Of a stretch of 64,000 nucleotides of DNA, positions 34,455-42,448 are shown in pieces. The first letter of the stretch is position 1. The number at the start of each line of letters is the position of its first letter. Made by a program: the position numbers and the translations under genes. The notes below the pieces were generated by a model. That model was not told the DNA's origin, ran no database searches, and worked only from the letters and a program-made list of their open reading frames with translations. The stretch is from Roseovarius nitratireducens (GTDB lineage: Bacteria; Pseudomonadota; Alphaproteobacteria; Rhodobacterales; Rhodobacteraceae). The stretch spans positions 1 through 64,000 of the forward strand of contig NZ_PDNI01000077.1 in assembly GCF_002925845.1 (NCBI RefSeq), read 5' to 3'.

Positions 34455-35780
34455 TCAGTCGCCGCGCAGTGTGGCCCATGCATAGGGCGGCCACATCATC
34501 GCCCGCCGCAACCGTCCCAAAGGCCAGCGCCTGGGCGGGGTCTGCATGATTTCGGGGTAGCGTGCCCGAGGCGTGCGCCCGGTTGCCAGATCGGCGAGGA
34601 TCGCGCCCGCGTGGCTGGCCATCGCGACACCGTTGCCGTGATAGTTGAGCGCCGCGAAGGCGCCCGGCATCTCGGGGATCGGCCCGGCGAAGGGCGTGAG
34701 ATCGGGGGCGAGCGACAAAAGGCCATTCCAGCCATGCGGCGTCTCGACATGCCGCCATGCCGGGAACATCGCGTCGAAATGCCGCCGGATGGTGCGGTGC
34801 ATCCGCTCGTCGTGACGCGGCGAGGAGAATAGCCCGCCGCGCATCCCGAAGAGCATCCGCCGGTCGGGCATCAGCCGGAAATAATGCAGGAAGAACCGAT
34901 CATCGTAGCACATCTGGTGCGTGGTCCAGCCTTGGGCGGTCAGTTCTTCTTCGGTAAGCGGGCGGGTGACGATCACGTTGGACTGTGTCGGCAGGTAGCG
35001 GCCCCGCAGCCAGCCGGGCAGATCGTCCGACGAATAGCCGTTGGTGGCCACGATCAGGCGGCGCGCGGTGATCCGGGCGTCGGGCGTGGTGAGGTGAAAG
35101 CGGCCATCGGAGCGAATCGCGGTGACCGGCGAATTGGCGTGGATGCGTGCCCCTGCCCCGGTGGCGGCCCGGGCAAGGCCGAGCGCATATTTCAACGGGT
35201 TGAGGGCAAAGCCGATAGGCGTTGTGAGGGCCGCGAAGAACGGGCCGCGCATCCCCTCTCGTGCCAGTTCGGCGCCCGGAATGAGCGTGGGTGTTACGCC
35301 GTAATCCGCCTCGATCTGCGCGGCGCGGGCCGTGAACCCGGCGGCGGCGCGGGGTGTGTGGGCCATCGCCGTCTCGCCCTCGGAATGGGTATCAGCAATG
35401 ATGCCGTGGCGGTCGATCAGGGCGCGCACCGTCTCGACCGCGGCCATCTCGGTGCGCCGCCAGTCACGGCGGGCATCCTCGCCGTGAAACCGGCGCAGCA
35501 TCGCGTCCGACGCCTTGGCCCCGCCGAGACAGCAGAACCCGCCGTTGCGCCCCGATGCGCCCCAGCCTACGTGCTCTGCCTCGAAGACGCACACGTCCTC
35601 GCCCGCCTCTGCGAGGCGCAGCGCCGCCGACAGCCCGGTGAAGCCCGCGCCGATCACCGCCACGTCGCAGGCGATTTCGCCCTCGGCGGCGGGGTAGTCG
35701 GGGATATCGGCGGTCCCGGCCCAGAAGCAGGTGGCGCGCGGACCGGGCCCGTAGGCGTGCGCGGGGAAGACGCGCCTCAT
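34455..35780 (-). CDS. puuB: Gamma-glutamylputrescine oxidase-like FAD enzyme
   Basis: 441 residues of the DAO fold. The N-terminal CFWAGTADIPDYPAAEG and FAD site VAVIGAGFTGLSAALRLAEAG, then GWGASGRNGGFC, match the PuuB-type subgroup; the C-terminal FAD contact reads ALNYHGNGVAM. It would oxidise putrescine or its gamma-glutamyl derivative. It overlaps the stop of potI by 4 nt (ATGA) at the end of the polyamine import operon, which supports the substrate class. No gamma-glutamylputrescine synthetase is adjacent. Confidence 0.87.
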   Translation of the reverse strand: MRRVFPAHAYGPGPRATCFWAGTADIPDYPAAEGEIACDVAVIGAGFTGLSAALRLAEAGEDVCVFEAEHVGWGASGRNGGFCCLGGAKASDAMLRRFHGEDARRDWRRTEMAAVETVRALIDRHGIIADTHSEGETAMAHTPRAAAGFTARAAQIEADYGVTPTLIPGAELAREGMRGPFFAALTTPIGFALNPLKYALGLARAATGAGARIHANSPVTAIRSDGRFHLTTPDARITARRLIVATNGYSSDDLPGWLRGRYLPTQSNVIVTRPLTEEELTAQGWTTHQMCYDDRFFLHYFRLMPDRRMLFGMRGGLFSSPRHDERMHRTIRRHFDAMFPAWRHVETPHGWNGLLSLAPDLTPFAGPIPEMPGAFAALNYHGNGVAMASHAGAILADLATGRTPRARYPEIMQTPPRRWPLGRLRRAMMWPPYAWATLRGD

Positions 35781-36595
35781 ACCTGTTGCGCCGCGGCGCG
35801 CTCCTCGGCCTGTTGGCGCAGGCTGGCGCGCTTGGTGACGAGCGAGGCGGTGATGACCCCGACGGCCACGATGCCGATCATGATGGTCGAAAGCGCGTTG
35901 ATCTCGGGGCTGACACCCAGCCGGATCGAGGACCAGATCTTGATCGGCAGGGTGGTGGCCGAGGGCCCGGCGGTAAAGGACGCGATCACCAGATCATCGA
36001 GCGAGAGCGTAAAGGCCAGCAGCCATCCCGAGATCACGGCGGGCGCGATAATCGGCAGGGTGACGAGGCGGAACGCGTCGAAGGCCGAACAGCCGAGATC
36101 GAGCGCCGCCTCTTCCAGCGAGCGATCGAAGCTCATCAGCCGCGAGGATACCACCACCGCAACAAAGGCCATCGAGAAGGTGGTGTGCGCAAGGATGATG
36201 GTGAGGATGCCGCGATCGAGCCCGATGCCGATGAAGAGAAGCAGGAGCGACAGGCCGGTGATCACCTCTGGCATCACCAGCGGCGCGTAGATCATGCCGG
36301 AAAACAACGTCCGCCCCGGGAACCGCCCGGCGCGCACCAGCACCAGCGCGGCCATCGTGCCCAGCACCGTGGCGATGGTCGAGGACGTCACTGCCACCTT
36401 GAGCGTAACGACGGCGGCGTCGAGGAACGCCTCGTTCTGGACGAGCGTGCCATACCATTTGGTCGAGAACCCGGCCCAGACGGTTACCAGCTTCGACTCG
36501 TTGAAGCTGTAGACGATGAGAATCAGCATCGGCAGGTAGAGAAAGGCGAAGCCCAGTGTGAGAGAGGTGGCGTTGAACCATGTCAGGCGTCTCAT
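35777..36595 (-). CDS. potI: Putrescine/polyamine ABC transporter permease PotI
   Basis: 272 residues with six membrane segments of the binding-protein-dependent permease fold. The cytoplasmic EAA loop reads EEAALDLGCSAFDAFRLVTL. It forms the heterodimeric channel with PotH. It is the fourth gene of the potFGHI block, with two small hairpins in the 79-nt gap after potH. Confidence 0.92.
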   Translation of the reverse strand: MRRLTWFNATSLTLGFAFLYLPMLILIVYSFNESKLVTVWAGFSTKWYGTLVQNEAFLDAAVVTLKVAVTSSTIATVLGTMAALVLVRAGRFPGRTLFSGMIYAPLVMPEVITGLSLLLLFIGIGLDRGILTIILAHTTFSMAFVAVVVSSRLMSFDRSLEEAALDLGCSAFDAFRLVTLPIIAPAVISGWLLAFTLSLDDLVIASFTAGPSATTLPIKIWSSIRLGVSPEINALSTIMIGIVAVGVITASLVTKRASLRQQAEERAAAQQV

Positions 36596-36613
36596 GCGCG
36601 CGCCCTCCGGTCG

Positions 36614-36659
36614 CCGATTTCTTCGAAAGAAATCGGGGCGAAATCTTTTGAAGATTTCG
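36614..36659. repeat. Twin hairpins between potH and potI
   Basis: Two adjacent perfect short hairpins: CCGATTTCTT-CGA-AAGAAATCGG (36614-36636, 10-bp stem) and CGAAATCTT-TTG-AAGATTTCG (36639-36659, 9-bp stem). They fall in the gap between co-directional genes and end in no T-run. A role in mRNA processing or stability is plausible. Confidence 0.55.
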
Positions 36660-36674
36660 GATGCGTCGCGTTCG

Positions 36675-37565
36675 TCATCCCTCTGCCTCCCGGCTCTTCT
36701 GCTCGTTGCGCTGGAACAGGATGATCGGGATGATGAGGATCAGCAGCAGCACCACCGCCACCGCGCTTGCCACCGGCCAGTCGCGGTTGTTGAAGAATTC
36801 CTCCCACAGCACCTTGCCGATCATCAGCGTGCGCGATCCGCCCAGCAGCGAGGGGATGACGAATTCACCGATGGTGGGGATGAAGACGAGGAAACAGCCC
36901 GCCACGATCCCGTTCTTCGACAGGGGCACCGTCACCAGCCAGAAGGCCGTGAGCCGCGAGCAGCCCAGGTCCTCGGCCGCTTCGAGAAGCGAGCCGTCCA
37001 TTCGCTCGAGCGTCGAGTAGATCGGCAGGATCATGAACGGAAGGTACGTATAGACGATGCCGATATAGACGGCCGTGGGGGTGTTGAGGATAACCAGCGG
37101 CTCGGAAATCAGCCCTGCCCAGAGCAGAAGCTGGTTGAGATAGCCCTCGGTCGAGAGAATCCCCATCCACGAATAGACCCGGATGAGAAACGACGTCCAG
37201 AACGGCAGGATCACCAGCATCATCAGCGTCGGGCGCCAGTGATCGGGCGCGTTGGCCATGCCATAGGCGATGGGATAGCCCACGATCAGCGTGATGAACG
37301 TGGCCAGCGCCGCGATCTGGAGCGACGACAGGTAGGCCTTCCAGTAGAGATCATCGGTGGTCAGGAAGGTGAAGTTCTCGAAATCGAGCGCGGCGAGGAA
37401 ATCCTTGAACCCTGCCCATCCCTCGGACAGGTCGAGCGTGGGCGTGTAGGGCGGGATCGCGAGCGCGATATCCGACAGCGAAATCTTGAGCACGATTCCG
37501 AAAGGAACGAGGAACAGCGCCAGAAGCCAGGCATAGGGTAGCGCGATGAGGGCGAAGCGGCGCAT
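36675..37565 (-). CDS. potH: Putrescine/polyamine ABC transporter permease PotH
   Basis: 296 residues, six membrane segments; FALIALPYAWLLALFLVPFG at the start and the EAA loop LLEAAEDLGCSRLTAFWLVT. It pairs with PotI to carry polyamines across the inner membrane. It begins 4 nt after the potG stop, so one transcript is clear. Confidence 0.92.
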   Translation of the reverse strand: MRRFALIALPYAWLLALFLVPFGIVLKISLSDIALAIPPYTPTLDLSEGWAGFKDFLAALDFENFTFLTTDDLYWKAYLSSLQIAALATFITLIVGYPIAYGMANAPDHWRPTLMMLVILPFWTSFLIRVYSWMGILSTEGYLNQLLLWAGLISEPLVILNTPTAVYIGIVYTYLPFMILPIYSTLERMDGSLLEAAEDLGCSRLTAFWLVTVPLSKNGIVAGCFLVFIPTIGEFVIPSLLGGSRTLMIGKVLWEEFFNNRDWPVASAVAVVLLLILIIPIILFQRNEQKSREAEG

Positions 37566-37569
37566 CCCG

Positions 37570-38694
37570 TCACTCCCTCAAGAGCACGGCGGCGGTATCG
37601 GTCCACGACAGCCACACCGTGTCTTCCCAAGTGAAATCGCGACGCGAGAGGCGGCGGGTGTTGGCGGCCTGCGCCTTGACCATCTGCCCGCCTTCGATCT
37701 CGACATGGTAGGTCGAGAGATTGCCGAGATAGGCGATGTCGATGATCGTGCCCTGCACGGCATTGCGGCGGTCCGCCGGACGCTCGGCGGTGATCGAAAC
37801 CTTTTCGGGGCGCAGCGCGAGGTGGCAGGTCTCGCCCTCGGCGAGGTCGATATCGAAGGCCGAGTAGATCGGTGCGGCCGCTTCGGCATAGTGCACCTCG
37901 TAGCCCTCGCCCGCCGGGCTGGCACGACCGGTGATGATCGTCACATCGCCAATGAAATCCGCGACATAGGTGGTGCTCGGGTTTTCATAGATGCGCGCGG
38001 GCGTGTCGGCCTGCACGATGCGGCCCTCGTCCATCACCGCGACGCGGCTGGCCACGGTCATCGCCTCTTCCTGGTCGTGGGTGACGATGACGAAGGTGGT
38101 GCCGGTCTTTTCCTGGATGTCCATCAGCTCGAACTGCGTGGCCTGCCGCAGCTTGGCGTCGAGCGCGCCCATTGGCTCGTCGAGCAGCAAGAGCTTGGGC
38201 GCCTTGGCGAGGCTGCGCGCGAGCGCCACGCGCTGCCGCTGGCCGCCGGAAATCTGGTGCGGTTTGCGGCGGGCGAATTGCGTGAGCCGCGTGAGCGTGA
38301 GCATTTCCTCGACCCGCGCGGCGATCGCGTCCTTCGACATGCGATCGCGCTTGAGGCCGAAGGCGATGTTGTCCCACACGGAGAGATGCGGAAAGAGCGC
38401 GTAGGACTGGAACATCATGTTCACCGCGCGCTTGTTGGGCGGGATGGGGGCGATGTCCTGCCCGCCCAGAAGGATGGTACCCTCGGTCGGGGCCTCGAAG
38501 CCGGCGAGCATCCGCATCATCGTGGTCTTGCCGCAGCCCGAGGGCCCGAGAAGGGCGAAGAACTCTTTCTCGTAGATGTCGAATGTCTGGTTGTCGATGG
38601 CGGTGAAATCGCCGAACCGCTTGGTGACATTCTTGAACTGGATGAGCGGTTTTTCGTCCGGATCGTTCCACGGCTCGAAGACGGTCTGCCCCAT
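37570..38694 (-). CDS. potG: Polyamine ABC transporter ATP-binding protein PotG
   Basis: 374 residues. Walker A GPSGCGKTTM, signature ISGGQRQRVALARSL, Walker B LLLLDEPMGALD and the switch His in IVTHDQEEAM are intact, and a C-terminal TOBE domain follows from about residue 290. It energises PotHI. The ATG at 38694 is taken because the family N-terminus (PLIQFKNVTKRFGDF) follows within 15 residues. A longer frame back to 38787 would cross the hairpin and overlap the potF 3' end. Confidence 0.93.
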   Translation of the reverse strand: MGQTVFEPWNDPDEKPLIQFKNVTKRFGDFTAIDNQTFDIYEKEFFALLGPSGCGKTTMMRMLAGFEAPTEGTILLGGQDIAPIPPNKRAVNMMFQSYALFPHLSVWDNIAFGLKRDRMSKDAIAARVEEMLTLTRLTQFARRKPHQISGGQRQRVALARSLAKAPKLLLLDEPMGALDAKLRQATQFELMDIQEKTGTTFVIVTHDQEEAMTVASRVAVMDEGRIVQADTPARIYENPSTTYVADFIGDVTIITGRASPAGEGYEVHYAEAAAPIYSAFDIDLAEGETCHLALRPEKVSITAERPADRRNAVQGTIIDIAYLGNLSTYHVEIEGGQMVKAQAANTRRLSRRDFTWEDTVWLSWTDTAAVLLRE

Positions 38695-38723
38695 GCTGCC
38701 CCCGGCATTTACGGATATGAAAA

Positions 38724-38748
38724 GGCCCGCGCCGGGAGGGCGCGGGCC
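38724..38748 (-). terminator. Hairpin with T-run between potF and potG
   Basis: GGCCCGCGCC (38724-38733) pairs perfectly with 38739-38748 around a 5-nt loop. On the coding (minus) strand the stem is followed by TTTT. It lies just after potF, so it fits an attenuating terminator that keeps the binding protein in excess over the rest of the transporter. Confidence 0.7.
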
Positions 38749-38759
38749 GGTCATCGCGA

Positions 38760-39845
38760 TCAGGTGCCGGACTTGATCTTGGTCCACAGACGGGTGACCA
38801 CCCGCTGCACCTTCGCCGGGTAGGGCGTGGTGGTGAAGAGGTTGTCGAGCGCCTCCTGCGAGGGATAGATCGCCGGATCACCGATCACGTCCTCGACCAG
38901 GTGTTCCTGCGACGCCTTGTTGCCGTTGGCGTAGTAGACGTAGTTCGACGCCGTCGCCATGTTCTGTGCGTCCATGATGAAGTTCAGGAACGTGTGGGCG
39001 CCGTCGGGGTTCGGGGCATCGACCGGAATGGCCATCTGGTCGAACCACATCTGCGCGCCTTCCTTGGGGGCGTTGTAGACGATCTCGACACCGTTATCGG
39101 CCTCGTCGGCACGGTCGCGCGCCTGAAGGATGTCGCCGGACCAGCCCACCGCGACGCAGATATCGCCGTTGGCCAGCGCGTTGATGTATTCGGAGCTGTG
39201 GAACTTCTGGATGTAGGGGCGCACCGCCATCAGGATCGGCTCGACCTTGGCGATCACGTCCGGGTCATGGCTGTTCGGATCTTCGCCGATATAGTTGAGC
39301 GCCATCGGGATCATCTCGGCGGGGGCGTCAAGGAAATGCACGCCGCAGTCGCCGAGTTTCTCCATGTTGTCGGGGTTGAGCACCAGTTCGAGGCTGTCGA
39401 GCGGCGCATCCTCGCCCAGTGCCTCCTGTACCTTGCCGACATTGGCGCCGATGCCGGTGGTGCCCCACATGTAGTTGATCGAGTAGGCGTTTTCCGGGTC
39501 GTATTGCTCGGTACGCTTGGTGACCACGTCCCACATGTTATCCAGATTGGGCAGCTTGGACTTGTCGAGCTTCTGGAACGCGCCCGCCTGGATCTGACGT
39601 TGCAGGAAGGTGCCCGAGGGCACCACCACGTCATAGCCCGAGCCGCCGGCGAGCATCTTGGTTTCCAGCACCTCGTTGCTGTCGAACACGTCGTAGACGA
39701 GATCGAGGCCGGTCTCTTCCTCGAACTTGGTGAGCAGCGATTCGTCGATATAGTCGGACCAGTTGTAGACGCGCACTTCCTCTGCCGAGGCGGCGGCGGT
39801 ACCGAGCGCGAGCGTGGCGGTGGTGGTCAGTATAAGGTATTTCAT
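38760..39845 (-). CDS. potF: Putrescine/polyamine periplasmic binding protein PotF
   Basis: 361 residues. A signal peptide (MKYLILTTTATLALGTAAA, cleavage near ASA-EE) is followed by a type 2 periplasmic-binding fold with VRVYNWSDYIDESLL, the ligand-site YDVVVPSGTFL, and NYMWGTTGIGAN, all typical of PotF/SpuD. GGGAG lies before the ATG at 39845. The gene is first in the potFGHI-puuB operon. Confidence 0.93.
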   Translation of the reverse strand: MKYLILTTTATLALGTAAASAEEVRVYNWSDYIDESLLTKFEEETGLDLVYDVFDSNEVLETKMLAGGSGYDVVVPSGTFLQRQIQAGAFQKLDKSKLPNLDNMWDVVTKRTEQYDPENAYSINYMWGTTGIGANVGKVQEALGEDAPLDSLELVLNPDNMEKLGDCGVHFLDAPAEMIPMALNYIGEDPNSHDPDVIAKVEPILMAVRPYIQKFHSSEYINALANGDICVAVGWSGDILQARDRADEADNGVEIVYNAPKEGAQMWFDQMAIPVDAPNPDGAHTFLNFIMDAQNMATASNYVYYANGNKASQEHLVEDVIGDPAIYPSQEALDNLFTTTPYPAKVQRVVTRLWTKIKSGT

Positions 39846-39888
39846 GGTGGTCTCCCGTTGGTTCGGCACGTTGTCTGCCTTGGTGGCA

Positions 39889-39898
39889 TTTGATCAAA
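39889..39898. promoter_or_regulatory. TTTGATCAAA palindrome upstream of potF
   Basis: A perfect 10-bp palindrome 44 nt upstream of the potF start. Its TTTGATCA core recurs at 40705 in the promoter of the aminotransferase gene on the other side of the GntR regulator, so it is a candidate operator. Confidence 0.5.
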
Positions 39899-39986
39899 AA
39901 CTGCCGCGGATGGCAATATGGTAATGTTTTCACGCAGCCGTTAAACTCGCAAGCGATGAGTTTGCACAGACATCGGGGATGCCGGA

Positions 39987-40685
39987 GTGACATCGAGAAC
40001 CGCACGCAAAACGGGCAGCGAGACCGCCCTCGCCCCGCGCCTTCCGGCGCATGAGACGATCTATCGCGAGTTGCGCGCGCTGGTGCTCTTTGGCGATCTG
40101 GCCCCCGGACAGGCGGTGACGATCCAGGGGCTGTGCGACCGGCTCGGTGCGGGCATGACGCCGGTGCGCGAGGCGCTGCGGCGGCTGATCGCCGAGGGCG
40201 CGCTGGAGTTCCAGGGCAACAGGCGGGTCTCGGTGCCGCTGCTGGATGCCGGGAATATCGGGGAATTGATCTTTGCGCGTCAATGGCTTGACCCTCACCT
40301 CGCGCGGCGCGCGACAGAGCGCGCAACGCCTGCGGACCTTGACCACCTGACCGAGGTCGACGACGATCTCGACCGCGCCATCCTGCGCGGGGACATGCGC
40401 GCCTATCTCGAACTCAACCACCGCTTTCACCGTGCGCTCTATGAAATTGCCGCGGCCCCGATCCTGACGGACGTGGCAGACGGGCTATGGCTGCGCTTTG
40501 GTCCGTCGCTGCGGGTGGTGTGCGGACGGGTGGGCACCGAGGGCCTGCCTGATCGGCACAAGGACCTGCTTGCGGCGATGCGCGCGGGCGATACCGAGGC
40601 CGCCGCCGAGGCAATCCGTGCCGACGTGGTGCAGGGGATGGAGCAGGTACGCCAATCGCTGTCGCGCCAGCCGCGGGACGACTGA
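39987..40685 (+). CDS. GntR/FCD-family regulator of the polyamine genes
   Basis: 232 residues from a GTG start. The winged helix (ETIYRELRALVLFGDLAPGQ, then LCDRLGAGMTPVREALRRL) leads to an FCD domain with ELNHRFHRALYE and DRHKDLLAAM histidines. It stands between divergent potF and the aminotransferase gene, which share a TTTGATCA motif, so it probably represses both until polyamine or a derivative is present. The ribosome site is weak (CGGA). Confidence 0.85.
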   Translation: MTSRTARKTGSETALAPRLPAHETIYRELRALVLFGDLAPGQAVTIQGLCDRLGAGMTPVREALRRLIAEGALEFQGNRRVSVPLLDAGNIGELIFARQWLDPHLARRATERATPADLDHLTEVDDDLDRAILRGDMRAYLELNHRFHRALYEIAAAPILTDVADGLWLRFGPSLRVVCGRVGTEGLPDRHKDLLAAMRAGDTEAAAEAIRADVVQGMEQVRQSLSRQPRDD

Positions 40686-40690
40686 TTCGA

Positions 40691-40718
40691 TTGACAGCGA
40701 TAAATTTGATCATATTCT
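40691..40718 (+). promoter_or_regulatory. Promoter with overlapping TTTGATCA operator
   Basis: TTGACA (40691-40696), a 16-nt spacer and TATTCT (40713-40718) form a plausible sigma-70 promoter for the aminotransferase gene. AAATTTGATCATATT (40702-40716) overlaps the spacer and -10, as expected for a repressor site; it shares TTTGATCA with the potF region. Confidence 0.5.
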
Positions 40719-40776
40719 TGGTGGAAGGCGGCTGACCGGGCCGCACCCCCGATTCCCCGAGACGAAAGGGTCCGCC

Positions 40777-42174
40777 ATGACCACGATCACCAATCACCTG
40801 CCCACCGCCGAGCTTCAGGCGCTCGATGCCGCGCATCACATGCATCCCTTTACCCATGGTGACGCGATCAACGCCAAGGGCGCGCGCATCGTCACCCGCG
40901 CGCGCGGCGTGACGCTGACCGACAGCGACGGCAACGAGATTCTCGACGCGATGGCGGGGTTGTGGTGCGTCAATATCGGCTACGGGCGCGAGGAGCTGGC
41001 CGAGGTGGCAGCGCGGCAGATGCGCGAGCTACCCTATTACAACACCTTCTTCCAGACCAGCCATGTGCCCGCCATCGCGCTGGCCAAGCGGTTGGCGGAA
41101 CTGGCGCCGGGCGATCTCAACCACGTGTTTTATGCCTGTTCGGGCTCGGAGGCCAATGACACCAATATCCGCATGGTGCGCACCTACTGGGCGGAAAAGG
41201 GCGAGCCGGAGCGCAACATCATCATCGCGCGGCACAACGGCTATCACGGCTCGTCGATGGGCAGCGCGAGCCTTGGCGGCATGGGGGGCATGCACGCGCA
41301 GGGCGGTATGCCCATTCCCGACATCCACCATATCGACCAGCCCCACTGGTATGCCGAGGGCGGTGATACGGACCCGGAGGCATTCGGCCTCGCCCGCGCG
41401 CGGCAACTGGAGGAGAAGATCGAGGAACTGGGGCCGCACCGCATCGCCGCCTTCATCGGCGAGCCGGTACAGGGCGCGGGTGGCGTGATCATTCCGCCCG
41501 ACAGCTATTGGCCGGAGATCCAGCGGATTTGCGACAAGTACGGCATCCTGTTGATCGCCGACGAGGTGATCTGCGGGTTCGGCCGCACGGGCAACTGGTT
41601 CGGCAGCCAGACGCTCGGCATTCGCCCCGACATCATGACCATCGCCAAAGGTCTGTCGTCGGGCTATGCGCCCATCGGCGGGTCGATCGTGTCGGACGAG
41701 GTGGCGCGCGTGCTGAATGGCTGCGAGTTCAACCACGGCTATACCTATTCGGGGCACCCGGTGTCCTGCGCCGTGGCGCTGGAGAACCTGCGCATCCTCG
41801 ACGAGGAGGGGATCGTCACCCGCGTGGCCGAAGAAACCGGCCCTTACCTGAAGGAAAAATGGGAGAGCCTCGCCGCGCACCCGATGGTGGGCGAGGCGCG
41901 GATCGTGGGCATGATGGGGTCCATCGCGCTGACACCGGACAAGGGCGCGCGCGCGAAGTTCGCCTCGGAGCCGGGGACGGTGGGCTATATCTGCCGCGAG
42001 CGGTGTTTCGCCAACAACCTGGTGATGCGCCACGTGGGCGACCGCATGATCATTTCGCCGCCGCTGGTGATCTCGAAGTCGGAAATCGACACGCTGATCG
42101 ACCGGGCGTGGCGCTCGCTTGACGAGGCGGAGCGGCAGGTCCGCGACGAGGGGCTGATGAAGGCGGCGGCGTGA
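40777..42174 (+). CDS. spuC: Class III aminotransferase, putrescine/polyamine-pyruvate type
   Basis: 465 residues of the PLP-dependent class III family. Motifs: GLWCVNIGYGREEL, YACSGSEANDTNIRM, ARHNGYHGSSMG, EPVQGAGGVIIPP, LIADEVICGFGRTG, and the PLP Lys in IAKGLSSGYAPIG. It closely follows the SpuC (putrescine-pyruvate aminotransferase) layout and would convert putrescine to 4-aminobutanal with pyruvate as acceptor. Its place in the polyamine locus supports this. Start at 40777 follows GAAAGGG; a longer frame overlaps the regulator. Confidence 0.88.
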   Translation: MTTITNHLPTAELQALDAAHHMHPFTHGDAINAKGARIVTRARGVTLTDSDGNEILDAMAGLWCVNIGYGREELAEVAARQMRELPYYNTFFQTSHVPAIALAKRLAELAPGDLNHVFYACSGSEANDTNIRMVRTYWAEKGEPERNIIIARHNGYHGSSMGSASLGGMGGMHAQGGMPIPDIHHIDQPHWYAEGGDTDPEAFGLARARQLEEKIEELGPHRIAAFIGEPVQGAGGVIIPPDSYWPEIQRICDKYGILLIADEVICGFGRTGNWFGSQTLGIRPDIMTIAKGLSSGYAPIGGSIVSDEVARVLNGCEFNHGYTYSGHPVSCAVALENLRILDEEGIVTRVAEETGPYLKEKWESLAAHPMVGEARIVGMMGSIALTPDKGARAKFASEPGTVGYICRERCFANNLVMRHVGDRMIISPPLVISKSEIDTLIDRAWRSLDEAERQVRDEGLMKAAA

Positions 42175-42201
42175 GGGGTGGTTTGAGGCGCTGACGCGGC
42201 T

Positions 42202-42338
42202 GGCCTGGAGGGGACGTTGCCGTCTGGTCCCCGCGCGGAGTCAAGGCGCGTTTACGCGCCGCCGCGCAGCGCCCGACCGCCCCCCGGGCGGGCGCTGCGC
42301 GGCTCCTCAAGCGTTGTGCTGAACGCCCGCTTCAGGCC
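42202..42338 (-). repeat. Structured intergenic repeat, copy B (reversed, deleted)
   Basis: 137 nt with both ends recognisable (GGCCTGGAGGGGACGTT on the left, AACGCCCGCTTCAGGCC on the right). Internal order is the reverse complement of the other copies, including the GGCGCGTTTACGCGCC hairpin at 42245-42260. The central 90-100 nt is missing, leaving a simple 15-bp hairpin (42261-42275 with 42289-42303). It lies upstream of the adenine deaminase gene. Confidence 0.8.
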
Positions 42339-42448
42339 ATTTCGCAGCGGCGTGAAGCGTCGTTCGGGGCGGGTCATCACCGCCCGACCGCTCTTGCCCC
42401 CCGCCCCCTCCCGCGCGACAGTGAGGCAAAGCAACCGGAGGGCGGAAA

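Noticed and set aside
34884-36290. A 468-codon plus-strand frame across the PuuB-like and potI genes
   Set aside because: Antisense to two clearly conserved coupled genes; no domain in the product.
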